From Chelatococcus sambhunathii (lineage in GTDB: Bacteria > Pseudomonadota > Alphaproteobacteria > Rhizobiales > Beijerinckiaceae), in NCBI RefSeq assembly GCF_001418005.1, contig NZ_LIOL01000001.1:310001-374000 (forward strand): 64,000 nucleotides of DNA. The letters run 5' to 3'. Shown piece by piece: positions 51,304 through 61,296 of the stretch; the stretch's first letter is position 1; every line of letters starts with the position of its first letter. Under the pieces are notes generated by a model. The model worked only from the letters and a program-made list of their open reading frames with translations, had not been told where the DNA came from and ran no database searches. The translations under genes were made by a program, and so were the position numbers.

Positions 51304-51966
51304 ATGAAGCTCCATCCCCGCCATGGCTGGGCCGTGACACCGCGTGACGCCGTCGTCCTGCAGCAGGACTTAAGGGGCGAGATCGATACGAGCCGGCCGC
51401 TGTCCCTGCCCGACGTCCGGCTCATTGCCGGCGTCGACGTTAGCATCAAGAACGGCCTCTCGCGTGCAGCCGTCGTCGTCACCAGTCTGCCGGATTTCGC
51501 CGTGATCGAGACGGTGCTCGCCACGCGGCCGACACCCTTCCCCTACGTGCCCGGCCTGCTCAGCTTCCGCGAAGGACCAGTGCTGGAAGAAGCCTTCAGT
51601 AAGCTCGGCACCGAGCCGGACGTCTTCATCTTCGACGGCATGGGCATCGCCCATCCACGGCGCATCGGCATTGCCAGCCACATGGGCCTGTGGCTCGAGA
51701 AGCCGACCATCGGCTGCGGCAAGACGCTGCTCGTCGGCCGTTTCGAGGCGCTCGGGCTGAAGAAGGGCGCCGCCGCACCGCTTGTCGACAAGGGGGAGAC
51801 GATCGGCGTCGCCTTGCGCACGCGCGAGCGCGTCAGTCCCGTCTTCATCTCCCCGGGCCACCGCATCGACCTCGCGAGCGCCGTCGCCGTGACGCTCGCC
51901 GCGACGACACGTTTCCGGCTGCCTGAGCCGATCCGCCTCGCCCATGCCGCCGCCGGCACGCTGTGA
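51304..51966 (+). CDS. nfi: Endonuclease V (deoxyinosine 3'-endonuclease)
   Basis: This 220-residue protein is almost the same length as E. coli Nfi (223). It has the VRLIAGVDVSI start of the RNase-H-like core and TPFPYVPGLLSFREGPVLEEAF. The diagnostic FIFDGMGIAHPRRIGIASHMGLWLEKPTIGCGKT follows. It nicks DNA one base 3' to deoxyinosine or similar damage. AAGGG precedes the ATG at 51304, and an in-frame ATG further upstream would add an uncharacteristic leader. It stands alone after ubiK. Confidence 0.95.
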   Translation: MKLHPRHGWAVTPRDAVVLQQDLRGEIDTSRPLSLPDVRLIAGVDVSIKNGLSRAAVVVTSLPDFAVIETVLATRPTPFPYVPGLLSFREGPVLEEAFSKLGTEPDVFIFDGMGIAHPRRIGIASHMGLWLEKPTIGCGKTLLVGRFEALGLKKGAAAPLVDKGETIGVALRTRERVSPVFISPGHRIDLASAVAVTLAATTRFRLPEPIRLAHAAAGTL

Positions 51967-52109
51967 GCTAGCGCGGGCGCGTGCATTTGGCCAAGGGCAG
52001 AATTGCTCCGGCGCCCGTCGTCGAGGCGCGGCCTTTCCGCTATAGCCCAAGTTGGGGCCCGCTGCCCGGCGCGACCTCGTCTGCCGGGCTCACGATCGGC
52101 GAGGTGTTC

Positions 52110-53129
52110 ATGGCGCTCACTCATTACGAGGATTTCGAACCCGGCATCCGCCTGTCCCTCGGCCCCCGCCCCATCACCATGGACGAGATCGTCGCCTTCG
52201 CGCGGCAATACGACCCGCAGCCGATGCACACGGACCCCGAGGCGGCGAAGGAGAGCCTCGCCGGCGGGCTGATCGCCTCGGGCTGGCACAGCTGCGGCAT
52301 CGTCATGCGCATGATCGCAGACGGCTTCATCCTCGCCTCCACGGGCCAGGGCGCGCCGGGCATCGAGGAAGTGCGCTGGCTGCGGCCGGTGCGGCCGGGC
52401 GACGATCTCACGCTCACCGTCGAGGTGCTGGAACGCCGGCCCCTGCGCAGCCGGCCGGAGATCGGCATGGTCCGCTTCCGCATGGTGCTTGCCAACGGGA
52501 CGGGCGAGGACCTGCTGCAGCAGACCAACTGGGTCATGTTCCGGCGCCGCGATCCCGGCCGGGAGGCCGAGCTCCCTGCTTCGACCACCGCGCGGGGCCA
52601 CCAGGGCGCGACGCCGGATCTGCCCGAAGCCCGGCCCTCCCCGGACCATGCGCGTTTCCTGGACGATCTCGTGCCCGGCGAGACGGCTTCGCTCGGCACC
52701 TATCAGTTCACCCCCGAGGAGATCGTCACCTTCGCGCGCGCTTACGACCCGCAGCCGTTCCACGTCGATGCGGAGGCGTCCCGGCGCTCCCTGTTCGGGG
52801 GGCTCTGCGCCTCCGGCTGGCACACGGCCGCCGTGTGGATGAAGCTGATGGTGGCGCACTGGGAGCGGCAGCGGCAGGCCGCCCTGTCCCTGCGCTTGCC
52901 CGTCCCCAGCCTCGGCCCCTCCCCGGGCTTTCGCGACCTCAAATGGCTGAAGCCGGTCTTCGCCGGCGACGCGCTGACCTATGCGGTGCGCATCGTGGAG
53001 GCGCGGCCCTCCGCATCCCGCCCCGGCTGGGGCCTCGTGACCCAGCACAGCACGGCCGTGAACCAGAATGGCGAGCCGGTTTTCGCCTTCACCGGCACCG
53101 TGATGTGGCAGCGAGCGCCTGCCGCCTGA
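52110..53129 (+). CDS. Two-domain MaoC-like dehydratase/(R)-hydratase
   Basis: This 339-residue protein contains two hot-dog domains in one frame, joined by a polar Pro/Ala-rich linker (about 150-185). Domain 1 (1-150) has VAFARQYDPQPMHTDPEAAKESLAGGLIASGWHS; domain 2 (about 185-339) has VTFARAYDPQPFHVDAEASRRSLFGGLCASGWHT. Both keep the catalytic Asp and His of the MaoC/(R)-specific enoyl-CoA hydratase motif. The substrate is probably an enoyl-CoA, perhaps for polyhydroxyalkanoate or lipid metabolism. In relatives these domains are often two adjacent genes, as I recall. The ATG at 52110 gives the standard N-terminus; upstream sequence is not conserved-looking. Confidence 0.9.
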   Translation: MALTHYEDFEPGIRLSLGPRPITMDEIVAFARQYDPQPMHTDPEAAKESLAGGLIASGWHSCGIVMRMIADGFILASTGQGAPGIEEVRWLRPVRPGDDLTLTVEVLERRPLRSRPEIGMVRFRMVLANGTGEDLLQQTNWVMFRRRDPGREAELPASTTARGHQGATPDLPEARPSPDHARFLDDLVPGETASLGTYQFTPEEIVTFARAYDPQPFHVDAEASRRSLFGGLCASGWHTAAVWMKLMVAHWERQRQAALSLRLPVPSLGPSPGFRDLKWLKPVFAGDALTYAVRIVEARPSASRPGWGLVTQHSTAVNQNGEPVFAFTGTVMWQRAPAA

Positions 53130-53237
53130 CGCTGATCACCATGGCCGGCGTTGAAAGCCGGCCCCCGATGTGGTCCCCTTAAGGCGGCGCAGCCGGCTGC
53201 GCATCAGCCTTTCAACAGGGGACCTTCTCCGGGATTC

Positions 53238-55550
53238 ATGAAACATTTCATCGCGCTCGTCTGTCTCTGCCTCGCGTCCTTCCTCACTGCAGCCGGCCCG
53301 TCGTCCGCCCAGACGACCCCCGCGCCGGCGGCAAGCACGGGCGAGGCGCCGGCGAACACGAGTGTCGATGCGCTCATCAGGATCCTGGAGGACGATGCCG
53401 CCCGCCAGGCGCTGATCGACCGGCTGCGGAGCGCAGCCGCGGAACCCGCGCCGCCGGCCGAGGCGCCGACCTTCGCCCGCTGGCTGGCCGAGCACACGAC
53501 CCAGGCGACGACCGCCCTCAAGGAGGCGCTCGCCTCCGCCTGGGCCTTCACCGAGCGGCTCGGCGAGGTGCTGGCGGGCACAGCATCGCTCGACCTGCCC
53601 CGGCTGTGGGACGTCATCGCGAGCCTCGGCTCCGTGATGCTCGTCGCCTTTCTGCTGCTCTTCGCCGCGCGGTTGATCGCCAATCGCTTCCTCGATCGGA
53701 CGGCGCTGCGGGCCGCAGGTGCCCCACTCGTGACACGCCTCGCCCTCGCGGTCGTCGCGGCGCTGATCGATGCGCTCGCCGTGGTCATTGCCTGGGGCGC
53801 CGGCTATCTCATCGCGCTGCAGCTCGGCAGCGAGGCGGCGCTCAGCTTCGGCGAGACGCTGTTCCTCAACGCGCTTATCGTGCTCGAGCTCGGCAAGGTC
53901 AGCCTGCGCTTCCTTCTGGCGCCCCGCCATGCCGCTCTGCGGCTGCTGCCGCTCGACGACACCGACGCAAACTACTGGTACTTCTGGCTGAGCCGCCTCG
54001 TCAGCCTCGTCGGCTACACCTTCCTGTTCGTCGCGCCGCTCGTCGCGGTCGCCACCACCTTCGCCGCCGCCCGATCCGTGCGCGTCATCGTGCTTTTGGC
54101 GGCGCTCTTCATCGGTATCGCCATCATCCTGCAGAACCGCGACGCCGTGCGCGCCCGCCTGTCAACGGCCGGGCGCGAATGGGGCCATGCAACGCGGCAG
54201 GTCCTCATCGTCCTCAGCCGCATCTGGCATGTCCTCGCCATCGTCTATCTCGTCGCCCTCTTCGCCGCCTGGCTGTCGAACCCCTTCACCGTCCTGCCCT
54301 TCATGCTCAGAGCGACGGTGGAGACCGGCATCGCCGTGCTCGTCGGCAGCCTCGTCACGGCCTTCATCACGCGGGCCCTGCGGGGCGGCATGTCCTTGCC
54401 GGACGATGTGAAGGCGCGCCTGCCCCTGCTGGAGGCCAGGCTCAACGCCTTTATTCCCTCGGTGCTGCGCGTTGCCCGGACGCTGGTGCTCGTCCTAGTG
54501 CTGCTGGCCATCGCAGACGCCTGGGCTGTCCTTGACCTCGGCGGGTGGCTGGCGAGCGAGACAGGCCGCAACCTCGTGGGCGCCCTGATCTCCACCTCGC
54601 TCGTGCTCGTCATCGGCTGGCTCGTCTACGTCGCCGTGTCGAGCTGGGTGGAGTACCGGCTGTCGAACGATTTCGGCCGCGTACCAAGCGCGCGCGAGCG
54701 CACCCTGCTCTCCCTCTTCCGCAACGCCTTCACCGTCGTGCTTCTCGTGCTTGTCGGCCTCCTCGCCCTGTCTGAACTCGGCGTCAATATCGGTCCGCTG
54801 CTCGCTGGCGCCGGCGTCATCGGCCTTGCCGTCAGCTTCGGCTCGCAGAAGCTGGTGCAGGACATCATCACCGGCGCCTTCATCCAGATTGAGAACGCGA
54901 TGAACGAGGGCGACGTGGTCAATCTGGGCTCGGTCTCGGGCGTGGTGGAGAAGCTCACCATCCGCTCCGTCGGCATCCGCGACCTCGACGGCATCTATCA
55001 CCTCGTGCCGTTCAGCGCCGTGACAACCGTGTCCAACTTCATGCGCGGCTTCGCCTTTCACGTCGCGGAGATTGGCGTCGCCTACCGCGAGAACATCCCG
55101 CAGGTGAAGGAGGCCATGCGCGAGGCCTTCGACAGGCTGTCAAAGACCGAGCATGGCAGCGCCATCATCGGGCCACTCGACATGCAAGGTGTCACGGGCT
55201 TTGCCGATTCGGCAGTGAAGGTACGGGCCCGCATCCGCACTCTCGCCGGCCAGCAGTGGAATGTCGGCCGCGCCTACAACGAGATCCTGAAGGCCGTCTT
55301 CGACGAGCGGGACATCGAGATCCCCTATCCGCACATCACCGTCTACATGGGACGCGACAAGAAGGGCCATGCGCCGCCCCTGCATGTCGTGAACGACCGG
55401 CCTGTCGAAGCGGGCGCGAGCGAGGACGCGGCTGCTGCTGCGGCGAAGAAACCGCGCCGGTCAAGGCCACAGCGCCACCGCCCCGAGCGGGCTTCCTCCG
55501 GACCGGAGAGGCTGGTGTCCGGCGAACCAGACGATACCGGCAAGCCCTGA
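53238..55550 (+). CDS. Large MscS-family mechanosensitive channel
   Basis: This 770-residue protein has a signal peptide (FIALVCLCLASFLTAAGPSSAQ). A periplasmic helical region (about 30-120) and roughly ten membrane segments follow. The MscS pore helix and beta domain start near residue 520 (LLAGAGVIGLAVSFGSQKLVQDIITGAFIQIENAMNEGDVV). IRDLDGIYHLVPFS is also MscS-like. The charged tail from about 725 is rich in Lys/Arg/Pro. Such long channels (YbdG/YnaI/MscK-like groups) open under membrane tension during hypo-osmotic shock. The gene is single. It meets apt tail to tail. Confidence 0.93.
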   Translation: MKHFIALVCLCLASFLTAAGPSSAQTTPAPAASTGEAPANTSVDALIRILEDDAARQALIDRLRSAAAEPAPPAEAPTFARWLAEHTTQATTALKEALASAWAFTERLGEVLAGTASLDLPRLWDVIASLGSVMLVAFLLLFAARLIANRFLDRTALRAAGAPLVTRLALAVVAALIDALAVVIAWGAGYLIALQLGSEAALSFGETLFLNALIVLELGKVSLRFLLAPRHAALRLLPLDDTDANYWYFWLSRLVSLVGYTFLFVAPLVAVATTFAAARSVRVIVLLAALFIGIAIILQNRDAVRARLSTAGREWGHATRQVLIVLSRIWHVLAIVYLVALFAAWLSNPFTVLPFMLRATVETGIAVLVGSLVTAFITRALRGGMSLPDDVKARLPLLEARLNAFIPSVLRVARTLVLVLVLLAIADAWAVLDLGGWLASETGRNLVGALISTSLVLVIGWLVYVAVSSWVEYRLSNDFGRVPSARERTLLSLFRNAFTVVLLVLVGLLALSELGVNIGPLLAGAGVIGLAVSFGSQKLVQDIITGAFIQIENAMNEGDVVNLGSVSGVVEKLTIRSVGIRDLDGIYHLVPFSAVTTVSNFMRGFAFHVAEIGVAYRENIPQVKEAMREAFDRLSKTEHGSAIIGPLDMQGVTGFADSAVKVRARIRTLAGQQWNVGRAYNEILKAVFDERDIEIPYPHITVYMGRDKKGHAPPLHVVNDRPVEAGASEDAAAAAAKKPRRSRPQRHRPERASSGPERLVSGEPDDTGKP

Positions 55551-55553
55551 GGC

Positions 55554-56093
55554 TCAGTGCCCTTCGAAGGACATGAGCGTGCGCACGGTGACGCCCATGT
55601 CGCGCAGGCGTCGGGCGCCCCCGAGATCCGGCAGGTCGATGACGAAGACGGCTGCGACCACCTCCGCGCCCATCTTGCGCAGCAGCTCGACGGCCGCCGT
55701 CGCCGTGCCGCCGGTGGCGATGAGGTCGTCGACGAGGATGACGCGCTCGCCGGGCGCGATCGCGTCGCGGTGCATCTCCATCTCGTCGATGCCGTATTCG
55801 AGGGAATAGGCGATCGTCACCGTCTCGTGCGGCAGCTTGCCCTTCTTGCGGATGGGCACGAAGCCGGACGCGAGCTGGTGCGCCACCGCGCCGCCGAGGA
55901 TGAAGCCACGCGCTTCGATGCCTGCAACCTTGTCGATCTTGGAGCCGGGCCACGGCTGCACCAGTTCGTCCACGGCGCGGCGGAAGGCGCGCGCGTCTCC
56001 GAGCAGCGTCGTGATGTCGCGAAAGAGGATGCCGGGCCTTGGATAGTCAGGGATCGTCCGCACCGCTGCCCTGAGATCGCTGCGCTCGTCCAT
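55554..56093 (-). CDS. apt: Adenine phosphoribosyltransferase
   Basis: This 179-residue protein has the usual length and begins [28 protein letters not shown]. The PRPP-binding loop is [37 protein letters not shown] and [13 protein letters not shown] are also diagnostic. It salvages adenine to AMP in the cytoplasm. It is upstream of nothing on its strand until the MscS gene converges. In many alphaproteobacteria apt lies beside the bc1 genes, as here. Confidence 0.97.
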   Translation of the reverse strand: MDERSDLRAAVRTIPDYPRPGILFRDITTLLGDARAFRRAVDELVQPWPGSKIDKVAGIEARGFILGGAVAHQLASGFVPIRKKGKLPHETVTIAYSLEYGIDEMEMHRDAIAPGERVILVDDLIATGGTATAAVELLRKMGAEVVAAVFVIDLPDLGGARRLRDMGVTVRTLMSFEGH

Positions 56094-56177
56094 GTCGCTG
56101 TTCCACCGTCCGGTTTCGTCAAGTCATCAACCCGGCCGCCCCGCGCGTCAAGAAGCGTCGGAAGCCATCCGCCAATG

Positions 56178-56201
56178 AAAAAGGCGCCCGAAGGCGCCTT
56201 T
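56178..56201 (-). terminator. Rho-independent terminator of the petABC operon
   Basis: A 9-bp stem AAAGGCGCC (56180-56188)/GGCGCCTTT (56193-56201) has a CGAA loop. On the minus strand it runs into five T residues (56182-56178). It lies 20 bp after the petC stop codon and before apt. Confidence 0.88.
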
Positions 56202-56220
56202 CCTGGCAGGACGCGGACGC

Positions 56221-57090
56221 TCAGCCGTGTGCTTCCTCGGCATGTGCACGGGCCCAGATCTTCTTCTTGGTGAAGTAGAGCAGCGCCGCGAAGACGATGA
56301 GGAAGATGATGACCTTGAAGCCCATCGCCTTGCGGGCCTCGAGATGCGGCTCGGCCGCCCACATCATGAAGGCCGAGACATCGCGCGAGTACTGGTCGAC
56401 CGTCTCCGGCACCACCGGGTTGCCGGCCTCGTCCTTCGGGTATTCCACCTGCCCGTCGCTGAGCGGCGGAGGCATGGCGATGGCATGACCGGGCATGTAC
56501 TCGTTCCAGTACTGCCCCGGCTGCAGTGTGGTTCCCGCCGGCGCCTCGCGGTAGCCTGTCAGCAGCGCGTGGATGTAATCGACGCCGTGCTCGGCATATT
56601 CGAAGAAGGGGATGGCATCGACGATGAACAGCGGGAAGCCGCGCTCGTAGGTGCGCGCCTTCGCGAGCAGCGAGAAATCCGGCGGGTAGGCGCCGCCGTT
56701 GGCCGCGCGCGCCGCATTCTCGTTCGGGAACGGCGACGGGAAATGATCGGCCGGGCGGCCCGGTCGCTCGAACATGTCGCCCGCCTCGTTCGGCCCGTCC
56801 TGGATCTGGTATTCAGCGGCGAGCGCCTTGACCTGACCCTCGGTGAACTCGGGCCCGCCCGGCTGGGAGAGGTTGCGGAAGGCGACACGGCTGAGGCCGT
56901 GGCAGCTGGCGCAGACCTCGCGGTAGACCTTGAAGCCTCGCTGCAGCTGGGCACGGTCGAAGGTACCGAAGGGACCGGCAAAGCTCCAGCTCTCGCGCGG
57001 CGGCTTCACCTGCTCGGCCGCGGAGGCCGGCACCGCCGCAACGACAGCGGCTGCGAGGAAGCCGGCGATGAGAAGGGTCGTCTTTTTCAT
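56221..57090 (-). CDS. petC: Cytochrome c1 of the bc1 complex
   Basis: This 289-residue protein has a signal peptide (KKTTLLIAGFLAAAVVAAVPASAA). The haem motif is CASCH (in YREVCASCHGLSRVAFRNL), and the axial methionine is in YMPGHAIAMPPPLSDG. A C-terminal membrane anchor (VIIFLIVFAALLYFTKKKIWARAH) ends the protein. It passes electrons from the Rieske protein to soluble or membrane cytochrome c. In Bradyrhizobium cytochromes b and c1 are one fused gene; here they are separate, as in Rhodobacter. The ATG at 57090 is chosen to give the signal peptide. Confidence 0.97.
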   Translation of the reverse strand: MKKTTLLIAGFLAAAVVAAVPASAAEQVKPPRESWSFAGPFGTFDRAQLQRGFKVYREVCASCHGLSRVAFRNLSQPGGPEFTEGQVKALAAEYQIQDGPNEAGDMFERPGRPADHFPSPFPNENAARAANGGAYPPDFSLLAKARTYERGFPLFIVDAIPFFEYAEHGVDYIHALLTGYREAPAGTTLQPGQYWNEYMPGHAIAMPPPLSDGQVEYPKDEAGNPVVPETVDQYSRDVSAFMMWAAEPHLEARKAMGFKVIIFLIVFAALLYFTKKKIWARAHAEEAHG

Positions 57091-57133
57091 GTCGTCATTT
57101 CCCCCGCGCCGCAAGGCGCGATCAGCCCCAATC

Positions 57134-58417
57134 TCAGCCCTTGGAATTCGGCTCGGCACTGGCGCCCGAGGCGAGGCCCACTGGCGCACCGCCATGCTTG
57201 CGCAGCACGTCCTCGGCGATGCTGCCTGGCATGGCGCGCGGCTTCTCGATGAGGCCGAGGATGGGCAGGATCACGATGAAGTGCAGGAAGTAGTATGCGG
57301 TCAGCACGCGCGAGGCGATGACATAGCCGCCCTCCGGCGGCTTGGCGCCCAGATAGCCGAGACCAATGCAGCACAGCACGAAGACCCAGAACAGCTGCTT
57401 GTAGAGCGGCCGGTAGGTGGCCGAGCGCACCCGCGAGGTGTCGAGCCACGGCAGGAAGGCGAGCACCGCGATCGCCGCGAACATGGCGATGACACCGGCG
57501 AGCTTGTCCGGGATGGCGCGCAGGATGGCGTAGAACGGCAGGAAGTACCACTCCGGCACGATATGCGCGGGCGTCACCGCCGGGTTCGCCTCGATGTAGT
57601 TGTCCGCATGGCCGAGATAGTTCGGGATGTAGAACACGAACCAGGCGAAGAAGACAAAGAAGCAGACGACGGCGAAGAAATCCTTGATCGTCGCGTATGG
57701 CGTGAAGGGCACCGTGTCCTTCTTCAGGTTCTTGACGTCGAGGCCGGCCGGGTTGTTCTGCCCCACGACGTGCAGCGCCCAGATGTGCAGGGCCACCACG
57801 CCGACGATCATGAAGGGCAGCAGATAGTGCAGGGAGAAGAAGCGGTTGAGCGTCGGATTGTCGACCGAGTAGCCGCCCCACAGCCAGGTCACGATCGGCT
57901 CGCCGACGATGGGCAGCGCCGAGAAGAGGTTCGTGATGACGGTGGCGCCCCAGAAGCTCATCTGCCCCCACGGCAGCACGTAGCCCATGAAGGCGGTGGC
58001 CATCATCAGGAGGAAGATGATGACGCCGAGGATCCACAGGATCTCGCGCGGGGCCTTGTAGGAGCCGTAGTAGAGGCCGCGGAAGATGTGGATGTAGACC
58101 GCGATGAAGAACATCGAGGCGCCGTTGGCGTGCAGGTAGCGCAGCAGCCAGCCGTAGTTCACATCGCGCATGATGTGCTCGATGGACGAGAAGGCCAGCG
58201 TCGCATGCGGCGTGTAGTGCATGACAAGCACGATGCCCGTCACGATCTGCGCCACGAGCATGAAGGACAGGATCGCCCCGAACGTCCAGAAGTAGTTCAG
58301 GTTGCGCGGCGTCGGGTAGGCGACGAAGGACGAATGGACGAGGCCGACGAGGGGAAGCCGGCTCTCGAACCATTTCGCCACTGCGCTCTTCGGAACGTAG
58401 GTGGAATGTCCGCTCAT
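57134..58417 (-). CDS. petB: Cytochrome b of the bc1 complex
   Basis: This 427-residue protein has eight membrane helices and the four haem-ligating histidines in the usual pairs ([40 protein letters not shown] and [23 protein letters not shown]). The quinol-site [13 protein letters not shown] is present. With PetA and PetC it oxidises ubiquinol and drives proton transfer. It lies 55 bp after petA and 43 bp before petC. Confidence 0.98.
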   Translation of the reverse strand: MSGHSTYVPKSAVAKWFESRLPLVGLVHSSFVAYPTPRNLNYFWTFGAILSFMLVAQIVTGIVLVMHYTPHATLAFSSIEHIMRDVNYGWLLRYLHANGASMFFIAVYIHIFRGLYYGSYKAPREILWILGVIIFLLMMATAFMGYVLPWGQMSFWGATVITNLFSALPIVGEPIVTWLWGGYSVDNPTLNRFFSLHYLLPFMIVGVVALHIWALHVVGQNNPAGLDVKNLKKDTVPFTPYATIKDFFAVVCFFVFFAWFVFYIPNYLGHADNYIEANPAVTPAHIVPEWYFLPFYAILRAIPDKLAGVIAMFAAIAVLAFLPWLDTSRVRSATYRPLYKQLFWVFVLCCIGLGYLGAKPPEGGYVIASRVLTAYYFLHFIVILPILGLIEKPRAMPGSIAEDVLRKHGGAPVGLASGASAEPNSKG

Positions 58418-58472
58418 GGTCTTGGGTCGCCTGATGTTGCTCGGTATCGCGGGCGTGATGCTGGTGGGCGCG

Positions 58473-59000
58473 TCAGCCGATCTGAATCTTCGTGTCGTTC
58501 ACGAAGGCATAGGGCGGGATCGGCAGGTTGGTCGGCGCCGGCCCCTGCCGGATACGCCCGGATGTGTCGAACACCGAGCCGTGGCACGGGCACAGCCAGC
58601 CGTCATAGGCGCCCGCATTGCCGAGCGGGACGCAGCCGAGGTGGGTGCAATTGCCGTAGACCACGAGCCACTGGGCGTGACCTTCCTTGACGCGGGCCGA
58701 ATCGGCTTCCGGATCCGGCAGCGAAGCGACGTTGACGTCCTCCGCTGCCTTGATCTCCTCCGCCGTCCGATGGCGGACGAAGATGAGCTTGCCGCGCCAG
58801 AACAGCTTGACGATCTGCCCTTCGGCGATCGGCGTCAGGTCGACCTCGACCGGCGCGCCGGCGGCAACGGTTGCCGCATCCGGGTTCATCTGCGCGATGA
58901 AGGGCCATGCCACCGCGGCAACACCCACGGCGCCCACGGCGCCAGTCGCGATGAAGAGAAAGTCTCGCCGGGTCGGTTCGGCGGTAGCGGTCTCAGCCAC
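58473..59000 (-). CDS. petA: Rieske iron-sulfur subunit of the bc1 complex
   Basis: This 175-residue protein has a twin-arginine signal anchor ([29 protein letters not shown]). The Rieske cluster motifs CTHLGC and CPCHGS are both present, with the [11 protein letters not shown] loop. It carries the 2Fe-2S centre that takes electrons from ubiquinol to cytochrome c1. It is first of the petABC operon and is divergent from trmL with about 277 bp between them. Confidence 0.98.
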   Translation of the reverse strand: MAETATAEPTRRDFLFIATGAVGAVGVAAVAWPFIAQMNPDAATVAAGAPVEVDLTPIAEGQIVKLFWRGKLIFVRHRTAEEIKAAEDVNVASLPDPEADSARVKEGHAQWLVVYGNCTHLGCVPLGNAGAYDGWLCPCHGSVFDTSGRIRQGPAPTNLPIPPYAFVNDTKIQIG

Positions 59001-59277
59001 GTTGGCTCCCCAGTCTCACAATCCTGGCTCGACGTTTCGCCACCGCGACGGTTCCCTTCCGCTCCCGCATCCTGCGGGGTCCAGCCGAAACCGTCGGTCA
59101 TAGCGGCGCGCCGACTTCAAAGCACGGACGCGACAGCCCCGCAATGCGACCGGGAGTCGCCGCGCGGCGGCTGTTTGGCATGGTTCCAGAACCATGTCCA
59201 TACTTTCGGCAGACAAAGCCGTGCGCTACGTGCATTGCCCGGCCATCCGGCCTCATGCCCTCGAACCTGACGCCCCC

Positions 59278-59775
59278 ATGCACCCGCTGCGCCTTGCCCT
59301 CTATCAGCCCGACATTCCGCAGAACACCGGCACCATGGTCCGGCTCTGCGCCTGCCTCGGCGTCGCCGTCGACATCATCGAGCCGGCGGGCTTTCCTGTG
59401 TCCGACAGGGCGTTCCGCCGGGCGGGCATGGATTATCTCGATGCGGTCGAGATCGTCCGGCACGCGAGCTGGCGCGCCTTCGCGGCCGATCGCGCGAGCT
59501 CGGGCCGCCGCCTCGTGCTCGCCACCACACGCGCGGCTTTGCCCTATCACGCCTTCTCCTTCGCGCCCGGCGACGTCGTCCTGATGGGGCGGGAATCGGC
59601 CGGCGTGCCGGAGGAGGTGCACGACGCCGCCGATGCGCGCATCCTCGTGCCCATGCGGCCTGGCCTGCGCTCGCTCAATGTCGCCGTCACGGCCGCGATG
59701 ATCCTCGGCGAGGCCCTGCGCCAGTTGGACGCCTTTCCCGGCGGCGGGGAGGCTTCTACACCGGCGGGCAGTTGA
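59278..59775 (+). CDS. trmL: tRNA (cytidine(34)-2'-O)-methyltransferase TrmL
   Basis: This 165-residue SPOUT methyltransferase has [39 protein letters not shown]. The knot motifs [52 protein letters not shown] follow. It methylates the wobble base of tRNA-Leu. The ATG at 59278 matches the family start. It lacks a strong ribosome site, and an ATG at 59194 would add 28 residues. hemF follows 55 bp later. Confidence 0.95.
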   Translation: MHPLRLALYQPDIPQNTGTMVRLCACLGVAVDIIEPAGFPVSDRAFRRAGMDYLDAVEIVRHASWRAFAADRASSGRRLVLATTRAALPYHAFSFAPGDVVLMGRESAGVPEEVHDAADARILVPMRPGLRSLNVAVTAAMILGEALRQLDAFPGGGEASTPAGS

Positions 59776-59830
59776 ACGGTCCCCAGCCGCATGCCGCAGC
59801 ACGCCACCAGGAGCCGAGGAAGGACAAGCC

Positions 59831-60742
59831 ATGACCGACGCCCCGCCCATCGATCCCGCCCTGATCGCGCGCCTCAAGGACGAGGCCGGCACCTGGTTCG
59901 CGGCCCTGCGCGACGCCATCTGCGCCGATTTCGAGACGATCGAGGACGAGGCGCCGGGCCCGTTCTTCCCCGAGGCGGGCGGGCCGGGGCGCTTCGAGCG
60001 CACGCCCTGGCAGCGCACCGACCACAGCGGCGCGCCGGGCGGCGGCGGCACCATGGCGATGATGCGCGGCCGCGTCTTCGAGAAGGTCGGCGTGCACGTC
60101 TCGACGGTCTTCGGCGAATTGGCGCCCGAGTTCCGCGGCCAGATCCCCGGCTCGGCCGAGGACCCGCGCTTCTTCGCCACCGGCATCTCGCTCATCGCCC
60201 ACCCCTGGAACCCGAACGTGCCGACGGTGCACATGAACACGCGCTTCGTCGTCACCACGAAGCCGTGGTTCGGCGGCGGGGCGGACCTGACGCCGGTGCT
60301 GGAGCGCCGGCGCCGGCAGGAGGACAAGGATGCCGTCGCCTTCCACGCCGCCATGCGCGGCGCCTGCGAGGCCCATGCCGCCGTCGCGCCCTACGACAGA
60401 TACAAGGCCTGGTGCGACGAGTACTTCTTCCTCAGGCACCGCAACGAGCCGCGCGGCATCGGCGGCATCTTCTACGACTATCACTGGTCGGGAGACCCGG
60501 ACGCGGACCTCGCCTTCACCCGCGCCGTGGGCGAAGCGTTTGGCGAGGTCTACGGCCGCATCGTGCGCGCCAACTGGGCGACGCCCTGGACCGACGAGGA
60601 CCGGCACGAGCAGCAGGTGCGCCGCGGCCGCTATGTCGAGTTCAACCTGCTCTACGACCGCGGCACCATCTTCGGCCTGAAGACCGGCGGCAACGTCGCC
60701 TCCATCCTGTCCTCGATGCCGCCGACGGTGCGCTGGCCCTGA
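59831..60742 (+). CDS. hemF: Oxygen-dependent coproporphyrinogen III oxidase
   Basis: This 303-residue protein has the HemF signatures [58 protein letters not shown] and the C-terminal [33 protein letters not shown]. It makes protoporphyrinogen IX from coproporphyrinogen III using oxygen, in the haem pathway. AAGGA precedes the ATG. It is probably cotranscribed with trmL, and haem supply fits the nearby bc1 genes. Confidence 0.98.
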   Translation: MTDAPPIDPALIARLKDEAGTWFAALRDAICADFETIEDEAPGPFFPEAGGPGRFERTPWQRTDHSGAPGGGGTMAMMRGRVFEKVGVHVSTVFGELAPEFRGQIPGSAEDPRFFATGISLIAHPWNPNVPTVHMNTRFVVTTKPWFGGGADLTPVLERRRRQEDKDAVAFHAAMRGACEAHAAVAPYDRYKAWCDEYFFLRHRNEPRGIGGIFYDYHWSGDPDADLAFTRAVGEAFGEVYGRIVRANWATPWTDEDRHEQQVRRGRYVEFNLLYDRGTIFGLKTGGNVASILSSMPPTVRWP

Positions 60743-60936
60743 CCGGTAAGCGGCCGGCCCGCCCGATATCCGGAGCCAGCCGTCATCACGCCTGTCACGC
60801 ACGCGGGTTGGCGTTTTGCGTGAACCGCTAGATAGCAAGCTCCCGATGGGCAATGCAGCTGCAAGCTGCCAGCACTGGGCGCAACCGGTCATCGTCGCGT
60901 GCCCGCGTGGTTTAGCTCGGGCAATGCTACACCCCC

Positions 60937-61206
60937 TCAATCCGCGCTCGGCAGCCTACGCATGGTGAATTCGATGCGGCCGTCGCCGAGGTCGCGCCAG
61001 CTCTCGACTTCGGTCATGTAGGCCGCCTTCGGGAAGCGGCGGAACCATTCGCGCGCCTTGGCCCGGGCGGCCTCGCGCTCCAGCACGAAGGTCTCGCGCC
61101 GCCAGGTGGCGCCGGTGTCGTCGCCCGCGCGGCCGGACTGCGCCTTGTCGCGCCGTTGCGCCAGGCGCTCGGCCACATCCGCCGGTCCCCGCCCTGCCCG
61201 TGCCAT
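60937..61206 (-). CDS. Small hypothetical protein with a charged sequence
   Basis: This 89-residue, Arg/Glu-rich protein contains ERLAQRRDKAQSGRAGDD, WRRETFVLEREAARAKAREWFRRFPKAAYMTEVESWR and DGRIEFTMRRLPSAD. The last part looks like a small conserved fold (strand-turn-strand). GAGAGGG lies before the ATG at 61206, and an upstream frame from 61266 is less likely. I recognise no family. It follows cca on the same strand, about 90 bp later. Confidence 0.7.
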   Translation of the reverse strand: MARAGRGPADVAERLAQRRDKAQSGRAGDDTGATWRRETFVLEREAARAKAREWFRRFPKAAYMTEVESWRDLGDGRIEFTMRRLPSAD

Positions 61207-61296
61207 CGCGATCCCTCTCAGAGAGCGCCGGCAAGCGATGCCGGCAAGTGATGCCAGCGGGTCCATGCTAGAGCAGGAATGCGGGCGAGGAAACGG

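Noticed and set aside
53143-53163. GGCCGGC/GCCGGCC hairpin between the MaoC and MscS genes
   Set aside because: A 7-bp stem with no T-run; too weak for a terminator call.
60900-60945. tRNA-like phrase GTGGTTTAGCTCGGGCAATG
   Set aside because: It resembles the D-arm start of a tRNA, but no acceptor, anticodon or T-arm with GGTTC(G/A)A follows.
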